DNA from: an uncultured Mucilaginibacter sp.
Lineage (GTDB): Bacteria > Bacteroidota > Bacteroidia > Sphingobacteriales > Sphingobacteriaceae
NCBI RefSeq assembly: GCF_946479965.1
Contig: NZ_CAMLHX010000037.1
Span: 1 to 38,467 of the forward strand
Direction: 5' to 3'
Length of the DNA: 38,467 bases
In this document: piece after piece, positions 1 to 8,519 of the stretch
Position numbering within the stretch: position 1 is the stretch's first letter
Layout of the letters: every line of letters starts with the position of its first letter
Notes under the pieces: model-generated
What the model was told of the DNA's origin: nothing
The model's input: the letters and a program-made list of their open reading frames with translations, nothing else
The model's database searches: none
Translations under genes and position numbers: made by a program

Positions 1-42
1 GAATGATTATAGGTATCCTTTCCTGGGATAGTTTTTTATATA

Positions 43-115
43 GACATGATTCAAGAGGCAAGAATCATGACAGTTACGGATACTTTATCTTGACTCTTGT
101 TTCTTGGCTCTTGAC
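43..115. repeat. Inverted array of degenerate heptamers (4+4 units)
   Basis: Positions 43-70 read as four 7-nt units of consensus NNCAAGA (GACATGA, TTCAAGA, GGCAAGA, ATCATGA). After a 17-nt spacer, 88-115 reads as four units of the reverse-complement word TCTTGNN (TCTTGAC, TCTTGTT, TCTTGGC, TCTTGAC), all in exact 7-nt register. The two halves could fold into a long imperfect hairpin; 45-52 and 62-69 also pair perfectly by themselves (CATGATTC/GAATCATG). It lies just downstream of the carbonic anhydrase stop codon. Function is unknown. Confidence 0.75.
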
Positions 116-116
116 T

Positions 117-773
117 CTACTGAAAGCGGAACACCTCATCCATATTCTCGTTATTACGAGTGCTTACGCCCATGTCTTTTATTTTACCGGTTTCTATACT
201 ATAAACCCAACCATGTACGGCAAGCTCCTGCCCTGTAGACCATGCATTTTGTACGATAGAGGTCTTGCAGAGATTATAAACGTTTTCAATCACGTTCAAT
301 TCAACCAAGCGATTGGTGCGCTCCTGTTCGTCGGTAATTCTGTCTAACTGCTCGGCATAAATACGGTAAACATCTTTAATGTGGCGCAGCCAGTTATCAA
401 TCAGACCAAACTCTTTATTGCTCATGGCAGCTATAACGCCACCACAACCATAGTGGCCGGTAACAATTACATGCCTTACTTTTAAAACGTTCACGGCATA
501 ATCCAGCACGCTTAGCATGTTCATATCCGTATGGATAACCATGTTGGCGATATTACGGTGTACAAATATTTCGCCTGGCTGGGTGTTGGTGATCTGGTTG
601 GCGGGCACGCGGCTATCGGCGCAGCCTATCCATAGCACCGGCGGATTTTGCCCTTTTGCCAGTTTTTCAAAATATTGTGGGTCGAGCTCAAGTGATTTTG
701 CGATGAATTTTTCGTTGCCCGCTAAAAGGCTTTCGTAGGTTATATGACCGGTATCGTGAATTTTTGCGCACAT
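117..773 (-). CDS. Beta-class carbonic anhydrase (first paralogue)
   Basis: This 218-residue protein should interconvert CO2 and bicarbonate in the cytoplasm. The beta-class zinc site is intact: Cys51 with the Asp53/Arg55 dyad in CADSR, then His107 and Cys110 in GHYGCGG. Length is normal for the family, and there is no signal peptide. It starts 17 nt after the DUF1275 gene on the same strand, so the two are probably cotranscribed. It is strikingly similar along its length to the carbonic anhydrase at 15799-16512, including near-identical stretches around both zinc motifs and through FGLIDNWLRHIKDVYR, so the two are recent paralogues or subject to conversion. Physiological role (pH, CO2 supply) is inferred. 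Confidence 0.95.
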   Translation of the reverse strand: MCAKIHDTGHITYESLLAGNEKFIAKSLELDPQYFEKLAKGQNPPVLWIGCADSRVPANQITNTQPGEIFVHRNIANMVIHTDMNMLSVLDYAVNVLKVRHVIVTGHYGCGGVIAAMSNKEFGLIDNWLRHIKDVYRIYAEQLDRITDEQERTNRLVELNVIENVYNLCKTSIVQNAWSTGQELAVHGWVYSIETGKIKDMGVSTRNNENMDEVFRFQ

Positions 774-790
774 AGGTGTTTTATAAAATG

Positions 791-1525
791 TTATTTGGCT
801 TTTGCAAACCTGCTTGTTATCTTTTTTAAAGCGGCCGCTGACGAATCGTAATATAAAATAGCCGCCAATATTACCGGCACTGCGTAAAATATGCCGAACT
901 CGTACAAATTAAAGAAGTATCCGCCAATTATACCACCCAAAAAATAAAAACCTAAAACGGTGAAGCGGATTCTTATTTTATTTCTGATAAGCTCTGTAGT
1001 TTGCACCTTGGGATGCAGCCAGTCGGAAATATCGCCCCCCAGATCGGTAAACAAACCTGTTAAGTGCGATGTCTTTATCAACCCGCCGGAAATAACCGAA
1101 ACCAAACTATTCTGTAATCCCATACAAAATAAAGTAGCCGCTATAACTATCTCCCTTTCGGTATCCGTTTCCTGATAGAAATTGTGACCATATATCGCTA
1201 CAAATAATAGTATAACTATTTCTATAACAATGGGTGTAGCGTGGGCTCTATAATAACCTTTGTCCTCTAACGAACGCACAATAAAGCTCGACATAAAAGC
1301 GCCGGCGAAGAACATAAAGAGCCATATGGCAAACACCAATATTTCGCCAAAATTTTGCTCAACCAAATGCTTTGATAAAGTGGCCACATGCCCTGTAATG
1401 TTTGATGTACAAGCCAGAAATGCTACCATCCCCGCCACGTTGGTTATGCCTGAAACTGTAGCTGTCGACGAGGCCAGCAATAAGTTTTCAGTAAGCGAGC
1501 GGTCTGCTTTTGAGTTGCGGAGCAT
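791..1525 (-). CDS. DUF1275 (YoaK-like) integral membrane protein
   Basis: This 244-residue, mostly hydrophobic protein has about six or seven predicted membrane segments. It shows the N-terminal DUF1275 pattern: a Ser/Thr-rich first helix followed by a Gly-rich turn and the segment TSNITGHVATL (about residues 40-50). The family has no firmly assigned substrate. It lies directly upstream of a carbonic anhydrase in the same orientation, which hints at a shared transcript but does not prove a functional link. The start at 1525 leaves a 242-bp divergent gap to dnaK. Confidence 0.85.
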   Translation of the reverse strand: MLRNSKADRSLTENLLLASSTATVSGITNVAGMVAFLACTSNITGHVATLSKHLVEQNFGEILVFAIWLFMFFAGAFMSSFIVRSLEDKGYYRAHATPIVIEIVILLFVAIYGHNFYQETDTEREIVIAATLFCMGLQNSLVSVISGGLIKTSHLTGLFTDLGGDISDWLHPKVQTTELIRNKIRIRFTVLGFYFLGGIIGGYFFNLYEFGIFYAVPVILAAILYYDSSAAALKKITSRFAKAK

Positions 1526-1648
1526 AGGATTAGATTGGTTTCCGTTTTAAAGATAGGGAAATGCTTCTCAATTATGTATCATGATTAGTAATGCCTAAGC
1601 AACCCTGCCAACCTGTCACCGTTTCCACCCAAATTCTGACTAATTATA

Positions 1649-1676
1649 CCCTTTACCTTTCACCTTTTACCTTTAG
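1649..1676. repeat. Direct heptamer array (4 units)
   Basis: Four contiguous 7-nt units, CCCTTTA, CCTTTCA, CCTTTTA and CCTTTAG (consensus CCTTTNA), lie in exact register in the gap between the divergent DUF1275 and dnaK genes. The architecture is the same as the arrays at 43-115, 25281-25359 and 27405-27476, but the word is different and there is no inverted half. Function is unknown. Confidence 0.7.
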
Positions 1677-1703
1677 CCTCAATAAAAACTGACAAACTTA
1701 ATT

Positions 1704-1719
1704 TGGCACAACCCTTGTT
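1704..1719 (+). promoter_or_regulatory. Sigma-54-like -24/-12 element upstream of dnaK
   Basis: TGGCAC, five bases, then TTGTT matches the sigma-54 pattern TGGCAC-N5-TTGCW except for T instead of C in the -12 GC. It lies 49 nt before the dnaK start. No TAnnTTTG box is visible in the same leader. Whether RpoN or a heat-shock regulator uses it cannot be told from sequence. Confidence 0.4.
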
Positions 1720-1767
1720 AATAAGCTTGTATTAGGTAAAACAATCAAGTAAAGAAACAATAATCAT

Positions 1768-3681
1768 ATGTCTAAAATAATCGGAATCGACTTAGGAACA
1801 ACAAACTCCTGCGTGTCTGTAATGGAAGGTAACGAACCTGTAGTTATAGCTAACAGCGAGGGCAAACGTACTACGCCGTCAGTAGTGGCTTTTATCGACA
1901 ATGGCGAGCGTAAGGTGGGTGATCCTGCAAAACGTCAGGCTATTACTAATCCTACCAAAACTATTTCATCTATTAAACGCTTCATGGGTAACCAGTTTAA
2001 CGAGGTTACTAAAGAGGCTGACCGCGTACCTTACAGCGTAGTAAAAGGCGACAACAACACACCACGTGTTGAAATTGGCGACCGTAAATACACGCCACAA
2101 GAAATTTCTGCAATGATTTTGCAGAAAATGAAAAAAACTGCCGAAGACTTTTTAGGTCATGAAGTTACAGAAGCGGTTATTACCGTACCTGCTTACTTTA
2201 ACGATGCGCAACGCCAGGCTACTAAAGAAGCCGGTGAAATTGCTGGTTTAAAAGTACGTCGTATAATTAACGAGCCTACTGCTGCCGCACTTGCTTATGG
2301 CTTGGACAAAGCACATAAGGATATGAAAATTGCTGTGTTTGACTGCGGTGGCGGCACGCATGACGTATCTGTACTGGAGTTAGGCGATGGCGTTTTCGAA
2401 GTAAAATCAACCGATGGTGATACGCACTTAGGTGGTGACGACTTTGACCAGGTTATTATTGACTGGATGGCTGACGAATTTAAAAGCGACGAAGGGATTG
2501 ATCTGCGTAAAGACCCAATGGCTTTGCAACGTTTAAAAGAATCAGCAGAGAAAGCTAAAATTGAGTTATCAAGCTCAACTCAAACGGAAATCAACTTGCC
2601 ATATATCAGCGCCGGCGACGGTGTGCCAAAGCACTTGGTTAAAACTTTAACCCGTGCTAAATTTGAGCAACTGGCTGACAGCCTGATCAAACGTACTATT
2701 GAACCTTGTAAAACTGCTTTGAAAAATGCTGGTTACAGCACAAGCGATATTGACGAGATCATTTTAGTAGGTGGTTCAACCCGTATACCTGCTATACAAG
2801 ATGCTGTACAAAAATTCTTCGGCAAAGCGCCTTCAAAAGGTGTTAACCCGGACGAAGTGGTTGCTATTGGTGCAGCTATTCAAGGCGGTGTATTAACCGG
2901 CGAAGTGAAGGACGTGTTACTGTTAGACGTTACCCCACTTTCTTTAGGTATTGAAACCATGGGTGGTGTGATGACCAAACTGATAGAATCAAACACTACT
3001 ATCCCGACCAAAAAATCGGAAGTGTTCTCTACCGCGTCAGATAGTCAGCCATCTGTTGAGATCCACATTTTGCAAGGTGAGCGCCCAATGGCATCTGCTA
3101 ACCGCACTATAGGCCGTTTCCACCTGGATGGTATTCCACCAGCTCCTCGTGGCGTGCCTCAAATTGAAGTAACTTTTGATATTGATGCTAACGGTATATT
3201 GCATGTATCTGCAAAAGATAAAGCAACCGGCAAAGAGCAGAAAATACGCATTGAAGCTTCTTCAGGTTTAACTGACGCTGAGATCAAAAAGATGAAGGAC
3301 GAAGCAGAAGCTAATGCTGATGCTGACAAAAAGGCTAAAGAAGAGGTTGAAAAACTGAACGGTGCCGATGCCTTGATCTTCTCTACAGAAAAACAACTGA
3401 AAGAATACGGCGATAAAATACCTGCTGATAAAAAAGGTGCAATTGAAGAAGGCTTAACTAAGCTTAAAACTGCTTATGCATCTAAAAACTTAGCTGATAT
3501 TGAAGTAGCACAGGAAGAACTGAACACTGCATGGACAGCAGCTTCTGAGGACATGTACAAAGCATCTGCCGAAGCCGGACAACAACCTGGCGCTGATGCA
3601 GGCCAAGCTGGTGGCAACGCCGGTAACGCTCAAGGTGCAGCTGACGATGTTACTGATGTTGACTTTGAAGAAGTGAAGTAA
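1768..3681 (+). CDS. dnaK: Hsp70 chaperone DnaK
   Basis: This 637-residue protein is the ATP-dependent Hsp70 that binds exposed hydrophobic peptides with DnaJ and GrpE. The ATPase domain starts at once with [16 protein letters not shown]. The second phosphate-binding loop is at about residues 190-205, the substrate-binding domain follows the [14 protein letters not shown] linker region near residue 390, and the lid ends in an Ala/Gly-rich tail closing with [12 protein letters not shown], as in other bacterial DnaK proteins. Length is normal. No dnaJ or grpE is adjacent, so it is monocistronic here, with a strong terminator after it. Confidence 0.99.
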   Translation: MSKIIGIDLGTTNSCVSVMEGNEPVVIANSEGKRTTPSVVAFIDNGERKVGDPAKRQAITNPTKTISSIKRFMGNQFNEVTKEADRVPYSVVKGDNNTPRVEIGDRKYTPQEISAMILQKMKKTAEDFLGHEVTEAVITVPAYFNDAQRQATKEAGEIAGLKVRRIINEPTAAALAYGLDKAHKDMKIAVFDCGGGTHDVSVLELGDGVFEVKSTDGDTHLGGDDFDQVIIDWMADEFKSDEGIDLRKDPMALQRLKESAEKAKIELSSSTQTEINLPYISAGDGVPKHLVKTLTRAKFEQLADSLIKRTIEPCKTALKNAGYSTSDIDEIILVGGSTRIPAIQDAVQKFFGKAPSKGVNPDEVVAIGAAIQGGVLTGEVKDVLLLDVTPLSLGIETMGGVMTKLIESNTTIPTKKSEVFSTASDSQPSVEIHILQGERPMASANRTIGRFHLDGIPPAPRGVPQIEVTFDIDANGILHVSAKDKATGKEQKIRIEASSGLTDAEIKKMKDEAEANADADKKAKEEVEKLNGADALIFSTEKQLKEYGDKIPADKKGAIEEGLTKLKTAYASKNLADIEVAQEELNTAWTAASEDMYKASAEAGQQPGADAGQAGGNAGNAQGAADDVTDVDFEEVK

Positions 3682-3707
3682 TACAATAAGTAAACTCAAT
3701 ATATATT

Positions 3708-3739
3708 AAAGCCCTCTCCGGTTGACTGGAGAGGGCTTT
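3708..3739 (+). terminator. Rho-independent terminator of dnaK
   Basis: A perfect 12-bp stem (AAAGCCCTCTCC / GGAGAGGGCTTT) closes an 8-nt loop and is followed by a T-rich tract. It starts 26 nt after the dnaK stop codon. The opposite strand lacks a good T-run, so it mainly serves dnaK. Confidence 0.9.
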
Positions 3740-3766
3740 TGTTTTTGTATCTTTGGATATATGCTT

Positions 3767-4477
3767 TTACTCTGTAGCGGCCCTGCGGGCAATTACCGGC
3801 TTAGTCATGAATTTACGCTTATTATAGCGGTTTAACAAAAACATCATCGGCCAAATCAGACAATATATAACCGGAAACGGCACTCCAAAAATAGAGACCG
3901 GTGCCCCGAAAAAAAGCGGGATTAATAAGCAGCAAAAGAAGAATAAAGGTATGGCTATAGCTCGCATTCTGAACAAATGTAAAAACTGCGCCGATGGCAA
4001 GTGCGCAGCTATGTTATTAGCAGGATTGAACACATAATTAATTATTCGGTAATTAACCAGTGCCATGATGATAACGTTGGCATTGTAAAATATAAACGGA
4101 ACCGTTTGCGTTTGATTTTCGCTAAAGTATGCTGACGAAAATGGCATCAAAACCACTGTAAACAGAAACAACATATTTATCCATATCAGTTTCTCCGTAA
4201 AATTGGTCACAAAACCAAATATACGGTGGTGACTTCGCCAGTAAATAGCTATAACAAAAAAGCTCATCATAAAACCGATGAACTTTGGGATCATATTTAA
4301 AAGATCAACTACTTGCTGGCGTGTATTCTTATCGTGACCTTCGGGAGCTTTGATCTCAATTATTAACAACGTTATTGCAATTGCGAATACTGCGTCAGTA
4401 AAAAGGATAAGGCGCTCTATTTGAAAATCTCGGCGCTGAGGGTCATGCTGGTCTAAAAGGTGATCGTCGTGTTTCAT
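3767..4477 (-). CDS. TMEM175-family (DUF1211) membrane protein
   Basis: This 236-residue protein has about six hydrophobic segments. Its first helix carries the family signature RxxxF(S/T)D as RLILFTDAVFAIAITLL (residues 22-38), the pore-lining motif of TMEM175 potassium channels. Bacterial members have one six-helix repeat per chain, which fits this length, and are described as potassium-permeable channels. The gene is convergent with dnaK and stands alone. The N-terminus before residue 18 is polar and rich in His/Asp. Ion selectivity cannot be judged from sequence. Confidence 0.85.
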   Translation of the reverse strand: MKHDDHLLDQHDPQRRDFQIERLILFTDAVFAIAITLLIIEIKAPEGHDKNTRQQVVDLLNMIPKFIGFMMSFFVIAIYWRSHHRIFGFVTNFTEKLIWINMLFLFTVVLMPFSSAYFSENQTQTVPFIFYNANVIIMALVNYRIINYVFNPANNIAAHLPSAQFLHLFRMRAIAIPLFFFCCLLIPLFFGAPVSIFGVPFPVIYCLIWPMMFLLNRYNKRKFMTKPVIARRAATE

Positions 4478-4556
4478 GGCTTTACGCCATTAAGATAGAA
4501 AAAACTTGCGAAAAAATATCATGGGGAACTAATTGCGGCCCCTTTCGTCAACACTT

Positions 4557-6872
4557 TCAATAATTTACAGTTATTAGAGAATTAGCGTTATCGACACTTT
4601 CCAAAATCTCCCGGTTTTCAAACCCATGTAACACTACCTGCAAAAATTGATACTTTGAGCTAAAATCCCCTTCCACTTCTGAGAATGTTACTACCCTATC
4701 CTGCGGATCAAACCGGATGATACGCTTGTAATATTCTCCTTTTTCATTATTATAGCTTATCCCATCATCCTCATAATAAGTGAACTCATTTTCGGCAACT
4801 CCATTCCAAACATGGATGTACAATGTACCATTGCATAGGTCCGCCGTGCTTTGAACTAAACTTTGCATAGGAATGATAGCACTGCCTTTGATAAACACGG
4901 GCAGGTCATCCAATGGCGCCGGAACCTTCACTATTTGCCCGCCTTCAAAGTACTCATCTGTGCTTAAACGATACCATTCACCTTGCGGCAGATAAACATA
5001 GGCAGTATGTTCAGTACTTCTAACCGGTGCAACCAATATTGCATCGCCAAAGAGCGATTGATTTTGGAAACGCTTGTCATACACATTTTCATCCCATGTA
5101 TAATCAATAGCCAAAGTGCGGCTTAGCGGCATACCAGTTTGGCATGACTCATAAAAACCTGAGTAGATATATGGAAGCAACTTGTAACGCTGTTCTATAT
5201 CCTTACGGATAATACTTTCGTTTTCCTCGCCCCACTCCCACGGCTCGCGCATGTTCATACCCAACGCTGCATGGTTACGGAACATGGGTGTGTATACACC
5301 TAACGAGTTCCAACGCACCATCAATTCCGGGGTAGGATTACCCATAAAGCCGCCGATATCTACACCAGTAAATGAAAACCCTCCAAGACCCAGGCTATTT
5401 ACCAATCGCTGTCCATACAGCATATGTTCATCGCTTGCAGAATTGTCGCCGGTCCAAATAGCTGAATATCGCTGCGTACCTGCATAAGCGGCCCTGGTAA
5501 GTATAAATGGTCTTTTATTATTTAAAAGTTTCTTTGTCCCGGCCTGTGTTGCGCGCGACATTTGCATGCCATAGGCATTCCTTACCTCAGGCATATAACG
5601 CTCGCCAAATTTTACAATTGGCGGTATATTTTGCCCCCAGGCGGCGGGTTCGTTCATATCATTCCAAAAACCCTCTACTCCAACTTCCGTAAGCGCAGTA
5701 AAAGCCTTGCCCCACCACTCACGTACCTCTTCGTTAAAAAAATCGGGGAAGTGGCTGCGGCCGGCCCAAACACTGCCTGTATAAAGTTCGCCGTTTGGAT
5801 AGGTGGCGAAGTAATTGTTGGCAACCCCTTCCTCGTATTCCTTATAACCTTCTTCTATTTTTATACCCGGATCAACAATAGTAACCAGCTTAAAATTGAT
5901 AGCTTTTAGTTGATCAACCATTCCCTTCGGATCAGTAAAGCTTTGTTTATTCCAAGTGAAGATCTTAAAATCATCCATGTAATCTATATCACAATAGATC
6001 GCATCAGCAGGAATATTTCGCTCTCTGAATTTTTTGGCGATACCCAGCACTTCATCAGCACTCATATAACTCCAGCGGCATTGCTGGTATCCCAGGCTCC
6101 ACAAAGGCGGCATTTCCATCCGCCCGGTAAGCCATGTATAATCTCTAATAATTTCCGCAACGCTCTGCGCACCGAAAAAATAGTAATTCATATCTCCGCC
6201 ATCTGCGCCAAACCAAGTAAACTGATCATCTGTACTGGCACCAAAATCAAAATAGCTTCTATGGTGATTATCAAAAAACAATCCGTAACAAACGCCACTG
6301 TGTAAGCCTATATAAAAAGGGATGGTTTTATATAACGGATCATCTTTTATAGTATGCTCCGCTGCATCTGTGTTCCAGTTTATATAGTGCATGCCCCGGC
6401 GGTTAAGGTTGCCGGTTTTTTCACCTAACCCTATAAACTTTTCATCGGCATGCAATTCCCGGTAATTCATTACCTTATCGCTATCGAGTGCGGTGCCAAA
6501 ACGTGTGTCATCACTGCTCAACGGTTGGCCATCAGCCGTAAAAAAACTGAAACGTAAAGGGTTTTTGTTGATAATCAGCTTTAGAGTTGAAGTTAATACT
6601 TCTACAGTGTCGACAGTTTCGATGTATTCGAATGCGCCTTGCGGTAGTTGGATTACCGCAAAAGAAACGTCAATTTGCTTCTGTTTCTTGCTGATACATA
6701 CGCGAATGACAGAGGGACTGTATACCGCAACCCGGGCTATGGCATCCGCTGTTTCCAGAATCAAAGCGCCATGTTGCTTACTTATATTTATGGTATTTCC
6801 GAGTATTTCAACTTGCATAATGATTGAACGGCTTTTATGTGCTTTGGTTTGGGAAAAAGTGAGATCAATCAT
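4557..6872 (-). CDS. Glycoside hydrolase family 31 alpha-glucosidase
   Basis: This is a GH31 enzyme of up to 771 residues that probably releases terminal alpha-linked glucose (or xylose) from oligosaccharides. The catalytic nucleophile is Asp405 in GFWNDMNEP and the acid/base is Asp476 in IWTGDNSAS; the GH31 N-terminal beta-sandwich and C-terminal beta domains are present. No signal peptide is seen. The first 18 residues look unlike a normal start; Met19 (position 6818, MQVEILG) is an alternative that would leave a 90-bp gap to the divergent gene at 6908. Substrate specificity within GH31 is not resolved, and it is not in an obvious polysaccharide utilisation locus. Confidence 0.93.
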   Translation of the reverse strand: MIDLTFSQTKAHKSRSIIMQVEILGNTINISKQHGALILETADAIARVAVYSPSVIRVCISKKQKQIDVSFAVIQLPQGAFEYIETVDTVEVLTSTLKLIINKNPLRFSFFTADGQPLSSDDTRFGTALDSDKVMNYRELHADEKFIGLGEKTGNLNRRGMHYINWNTDAAEHTIKDDPLYKTIPFYIGLHSGVCYGLFFDNHHRSYFDFGASTDDQFTWFGADGGDMNYYFFGAQSVAEIIRDYTWLTGRMEMPPLWSLGYQQCRWSYMSADEVLGIAKKFRERNIPADAIYCDIDYMDDFKIFTWNKQSFTDPKGMVDQLKAINFKLVTIVDPGIKIEEGYKEYEEGVANNYFATYPNGELYTGSVWAGRSHFPDFFNEEVREWWGKAFTALTEVGVEGFWNDMNEPAAWGQNIPPIVKFGERYMPEVRNAYGMQMSRATQAGTKKLLNNKRPFILTRAAYAGTQRYSAIWTGDNSASDEHMLYGQRLVNSLGLGGFSFTGVDIGGFMGNPTPELMVRWNSLGVYTPMFRNHAALGMNMREPWEWGEENESIIRKDIEQRYKLLPYIYSGFYESCQTGMPLSRTLAIDYTWDENVYDKRFQNQSLFGDAILVAPVRSTEHTAYVYLPQGEWYRLSTDEYFEGGQIVKVPAPLDDLPVFIKGSAIIPMQSLVQSTADLCNGTLYIHVWNGVAENEFTYYEDDGISYNNEKGEYYKRIIRFDPQDRVVTFSEVEGDFSSKYQFLQVVLHGFENREILESVDNANSLITVNY

Positions 6873-6907
6873 TATTAAATGCTACGCATTTTAGATACAT
6901 TTGAGTA

Positions 6908-7249
6908 ATGAAAGTCCTGGCATCACTGCTTATTGTTTGTATAGTTTTTCTGTCTTCATTTGGAGGAACAGTAAAACCATCGCCAATTGCAGAAAAAACC
7001 GACTGCTGCGCCAAGGCTGATAAAAATGCGCACTGCCCGAAAACACCCGAAAAAAAGCATCAGGACGACAATTGCGAAAAACAGGGCTGCAATATGTTGC
7101 TGACCTGCAGCATCTGCGGCTTTTTAGTTATTGAGCCGGTTCGTGTAAATGCGGCATTGGTTACTCTGATAGAAAAAACTGTCCCAACATACCAATACGG
7201 CAATTCAGCCGTTTATTTTGCTAAGGACTGGAAACCACCGAAAGTTTAA
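6908..7249 (+). CDS. Small Cys-rich exported protein
   Basis: This 113-residue protein has an N-terminal signal peptide or anchor (about residues 1-20) and then a polar Cys-rich region: DCCAK, NAHC, DNCEKQGC and TCSIC, eight cysteines in the first 80 residues including one just inside the signal. It ends in DWKPPKV. I do not recognise a named domain; the composition recalls small Bacteroidota exported proteins of unknown function that may bind metal or form disulfides. The next gene (7300) is also a small Cys-rich exported protein. A TAnnTTTG-like box (6896-6903) lies only 4 nt before the ATG. Confidence 0.75.
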   Translation: MKVLASLLIVCIVFLSSFGGTVKPSPIAEKTDCCAKADKNAHCPKTPEKKHQDDNCEKQGCNMLLTCSICGFLVIEPVRVNAALVTLIEKTVPTYQYGNSAVYFAKDWKPPKV

Positions 7250-7279
7250 ATGTTCAAATCAGATAATTAAACATTTAAA
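7245..7279. repeat. 10-bp perfect inverted repeat between the two Cys-rich genes
   Basis: TTTAAATGTT (7245-7254) and AACATTTAAA (7270-7279) are exact reverse complements around a 15-nt spacer. The left arm starts at the stop codon of the upstream gene, and the right arm ends 20 nt before the next ATG. It could be an operator or a weak AT-rich hairpin. There is no T-run, so it is not a classical terminator. Confidence 0.6.
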
Positions 7280-7299
7280 AATTTATAATATATTTAAAC

Positions 7300-7479
7300 A
7301 TGAAAAAATTAGCATTAGGTATAGCAATGGCATTATTTGCATGTACCACTGTATTTGCAGATGGAAAAGTACCTGCTAAAAAGGCAGTAAAAAAAGCAAC
7401 TTGTACGTCTTGCAGCAAAGCTAAATGCACAAGCAAGGCAACTTGCACAAATGTTACTTCTGCCTGCGTTTGCAAGTAA
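7300..7479 (+). CDS. 59-residue Cys/Lys-rich exported peptide
   Basis: The reading frame starts MKKLALGIAMALFACTTVFA, a clean signal peptide with a probable cut after VFA (residue 20), and continues as a short mature part with Lys-rich spacers and a cluster CTSC, C, C, then CVC near the end (seven cysteines including one in the signal). It ends in a stop at 7477-7479, followed at once by a strong terminator, which supports it as a real gene. I cannot assign a family. A metal-binding or redox role is only a guess from composition and from the neighbouring Cys-rich gene. Confidence 0.8.
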   Translation: MKKLALGIAMALFACTTVFADGKVPAKKAVKKATCTSCSKAKCTSKATCTNVTSACVCK

Positions 7480-7491
7480 AATTAACAGCAA

Positions 7492-7528
7492 AAAAAAATC
7501 CGGCCCTTTACAGGAGCCGGATTTTTTT
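7492..7528. terminator. Bidirectional terminator between convergent genes
   Basis: ATCCGGC (7498-7504) pairs with GCCGGAT (7516-7522), and the stem is extended by an A-run on the left and a T-run on the right, so both strands end in a T-tract. It separates the plus-strand peptide gene from the convergent nucleotidyltransferase gene. Confidence 0.9.
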
Positions 7529-7548
7529 ATTTTATACCTGCTACATTA

Positions 7549-8451
7549 CTAATCCCACAAATTAGCAGGATAAGTTCCATTCTCAACCAAAGCTGAGATA
7601 GATGCCTGTACAATAGGTTTATCTTCTTTATAAGTTACACCAAACCATTTTGATGGCGTGGGGATAACTTTAAATGTTGCCTGTCCGCTTTTAATTAACT
7701 CATCGGCAACCAACGGGATAAAAAACTCGGCTTTAGGGTTATTTTCGTTCGCTTCAACAAATTTTTGAAACATAGCTAAACTTTGATCGAACACGGCAGG
7801 GGTAAATCCCCAAAAGTTCATAGATACCCGTTTATCATTAGGCAGTGGATGTTCGCCGGCCGCATCTTTGTATGCTACGCTGCCATCCTCTTTAAAATAA
7901 ACTTCGGTGCGCTCATTAACGCCGGTCATATTACCTTTCTCATCAACCTCGCAAACACCCCGAGATACAGAACCATAATCAGACAAGGTTTTATCTATCT
8001 GATAACCCATCAATGCATATTGCGAATCGGTTACATCAGTCGTTAAAAATTTAGCCATCTTTTCAAAAGCATCATAGCCGTAATAATCGTCTGCATTTAT
8101 TACGCAAAAAGGCTCCTTAACCTGGTTACGGGCCGCTAACACAGCGTGGGCGGTACCCCAAGGTTTGGCACGCTCAATTTCTTTATCAATACCAAAGGGT
8201 TTCAGATCAAAGCTTTGAAAAACATAATCAGTTTCTACCCTGCCCTTCAGTTTGGGTTCAAAAATCTCCTGAAATTTCTCTGCAAACTCCTCGCGGATAA
8301 TGAAACTTACCTTTCCGAACCCGGCTTTTATGGCATCGTAAATAGAATAATCAATTATAGTTTCGCCGTTGGGGCCAAAGCCATCGGTTTGTTTCATGCT
8401 TCCATAGCGGCTGGCCATACCCGCGGCTAAAATAAGTAGAGTAGGTTTCAT
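7549..8451 (-). CDS. Sugar-phosphate nucleotidyltransferase family protein
   Basis: This 300-residue protein has an NTP_transferase-type fold. The nucleotide-binding start is LILAAGMASRYGSMKQ (residues 6-21), PWGTAHAVLAA at about 97-107 resembles UDP-glucose pyrophosphorylase-type enzymes, and a metal-binding Asp pair lies in INADDYYG (about 118-125). It probably activates a sugar phosphate to a nucleotide sugar, but the substrate is not clear and no sugar operon surrounds it. The usual GGxGTRL loop is replaced by AAGMASRYG, a variant found in a distinct subgroup. It is monocistronic and faces the terminator at 7492-7528. Confidence 0.88.
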   Translation of the reverse strand: MKPTLLILAAGMASRYGSMKQTDGFGPNGETIIDYSIYDAIKAGFGKVSFIIREEFAEKFQEIFEPKLKGRVETDYVFQSFDLKPFGIDKEIERAKPWGTAHAVLAARNQVKEPFCVINADDYYGYDAFEKMAKFLTTDVTDSQYALMGYQIDKTLSDYGSVSRGVCEVDEKGNMTGVNERTEVYFKEDGSVAYKDAAGEHPLPNDKRVSMNFWGFTPAVFDQSLAMFQKFVEANENNPKAEFFIPLVADELIKSGQATFKVIPTPSKWFGVTYKEDKPIVQASISALVENGTYPANLWD

Positions 8452-8519
8452 AGAGTTGTATGAATAATGTTTATTTCGTTTAAGAATTGAATAGTTGAAC
8501 GTAAATTGGCGAATAAAGG

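Noticed and set aside
3..347. 114-codon plus-strand frame over the left edge
   Set aside because: It runs through the heptamer array and antisense to a well-supported carbonic anhydrase; no family resemblance.
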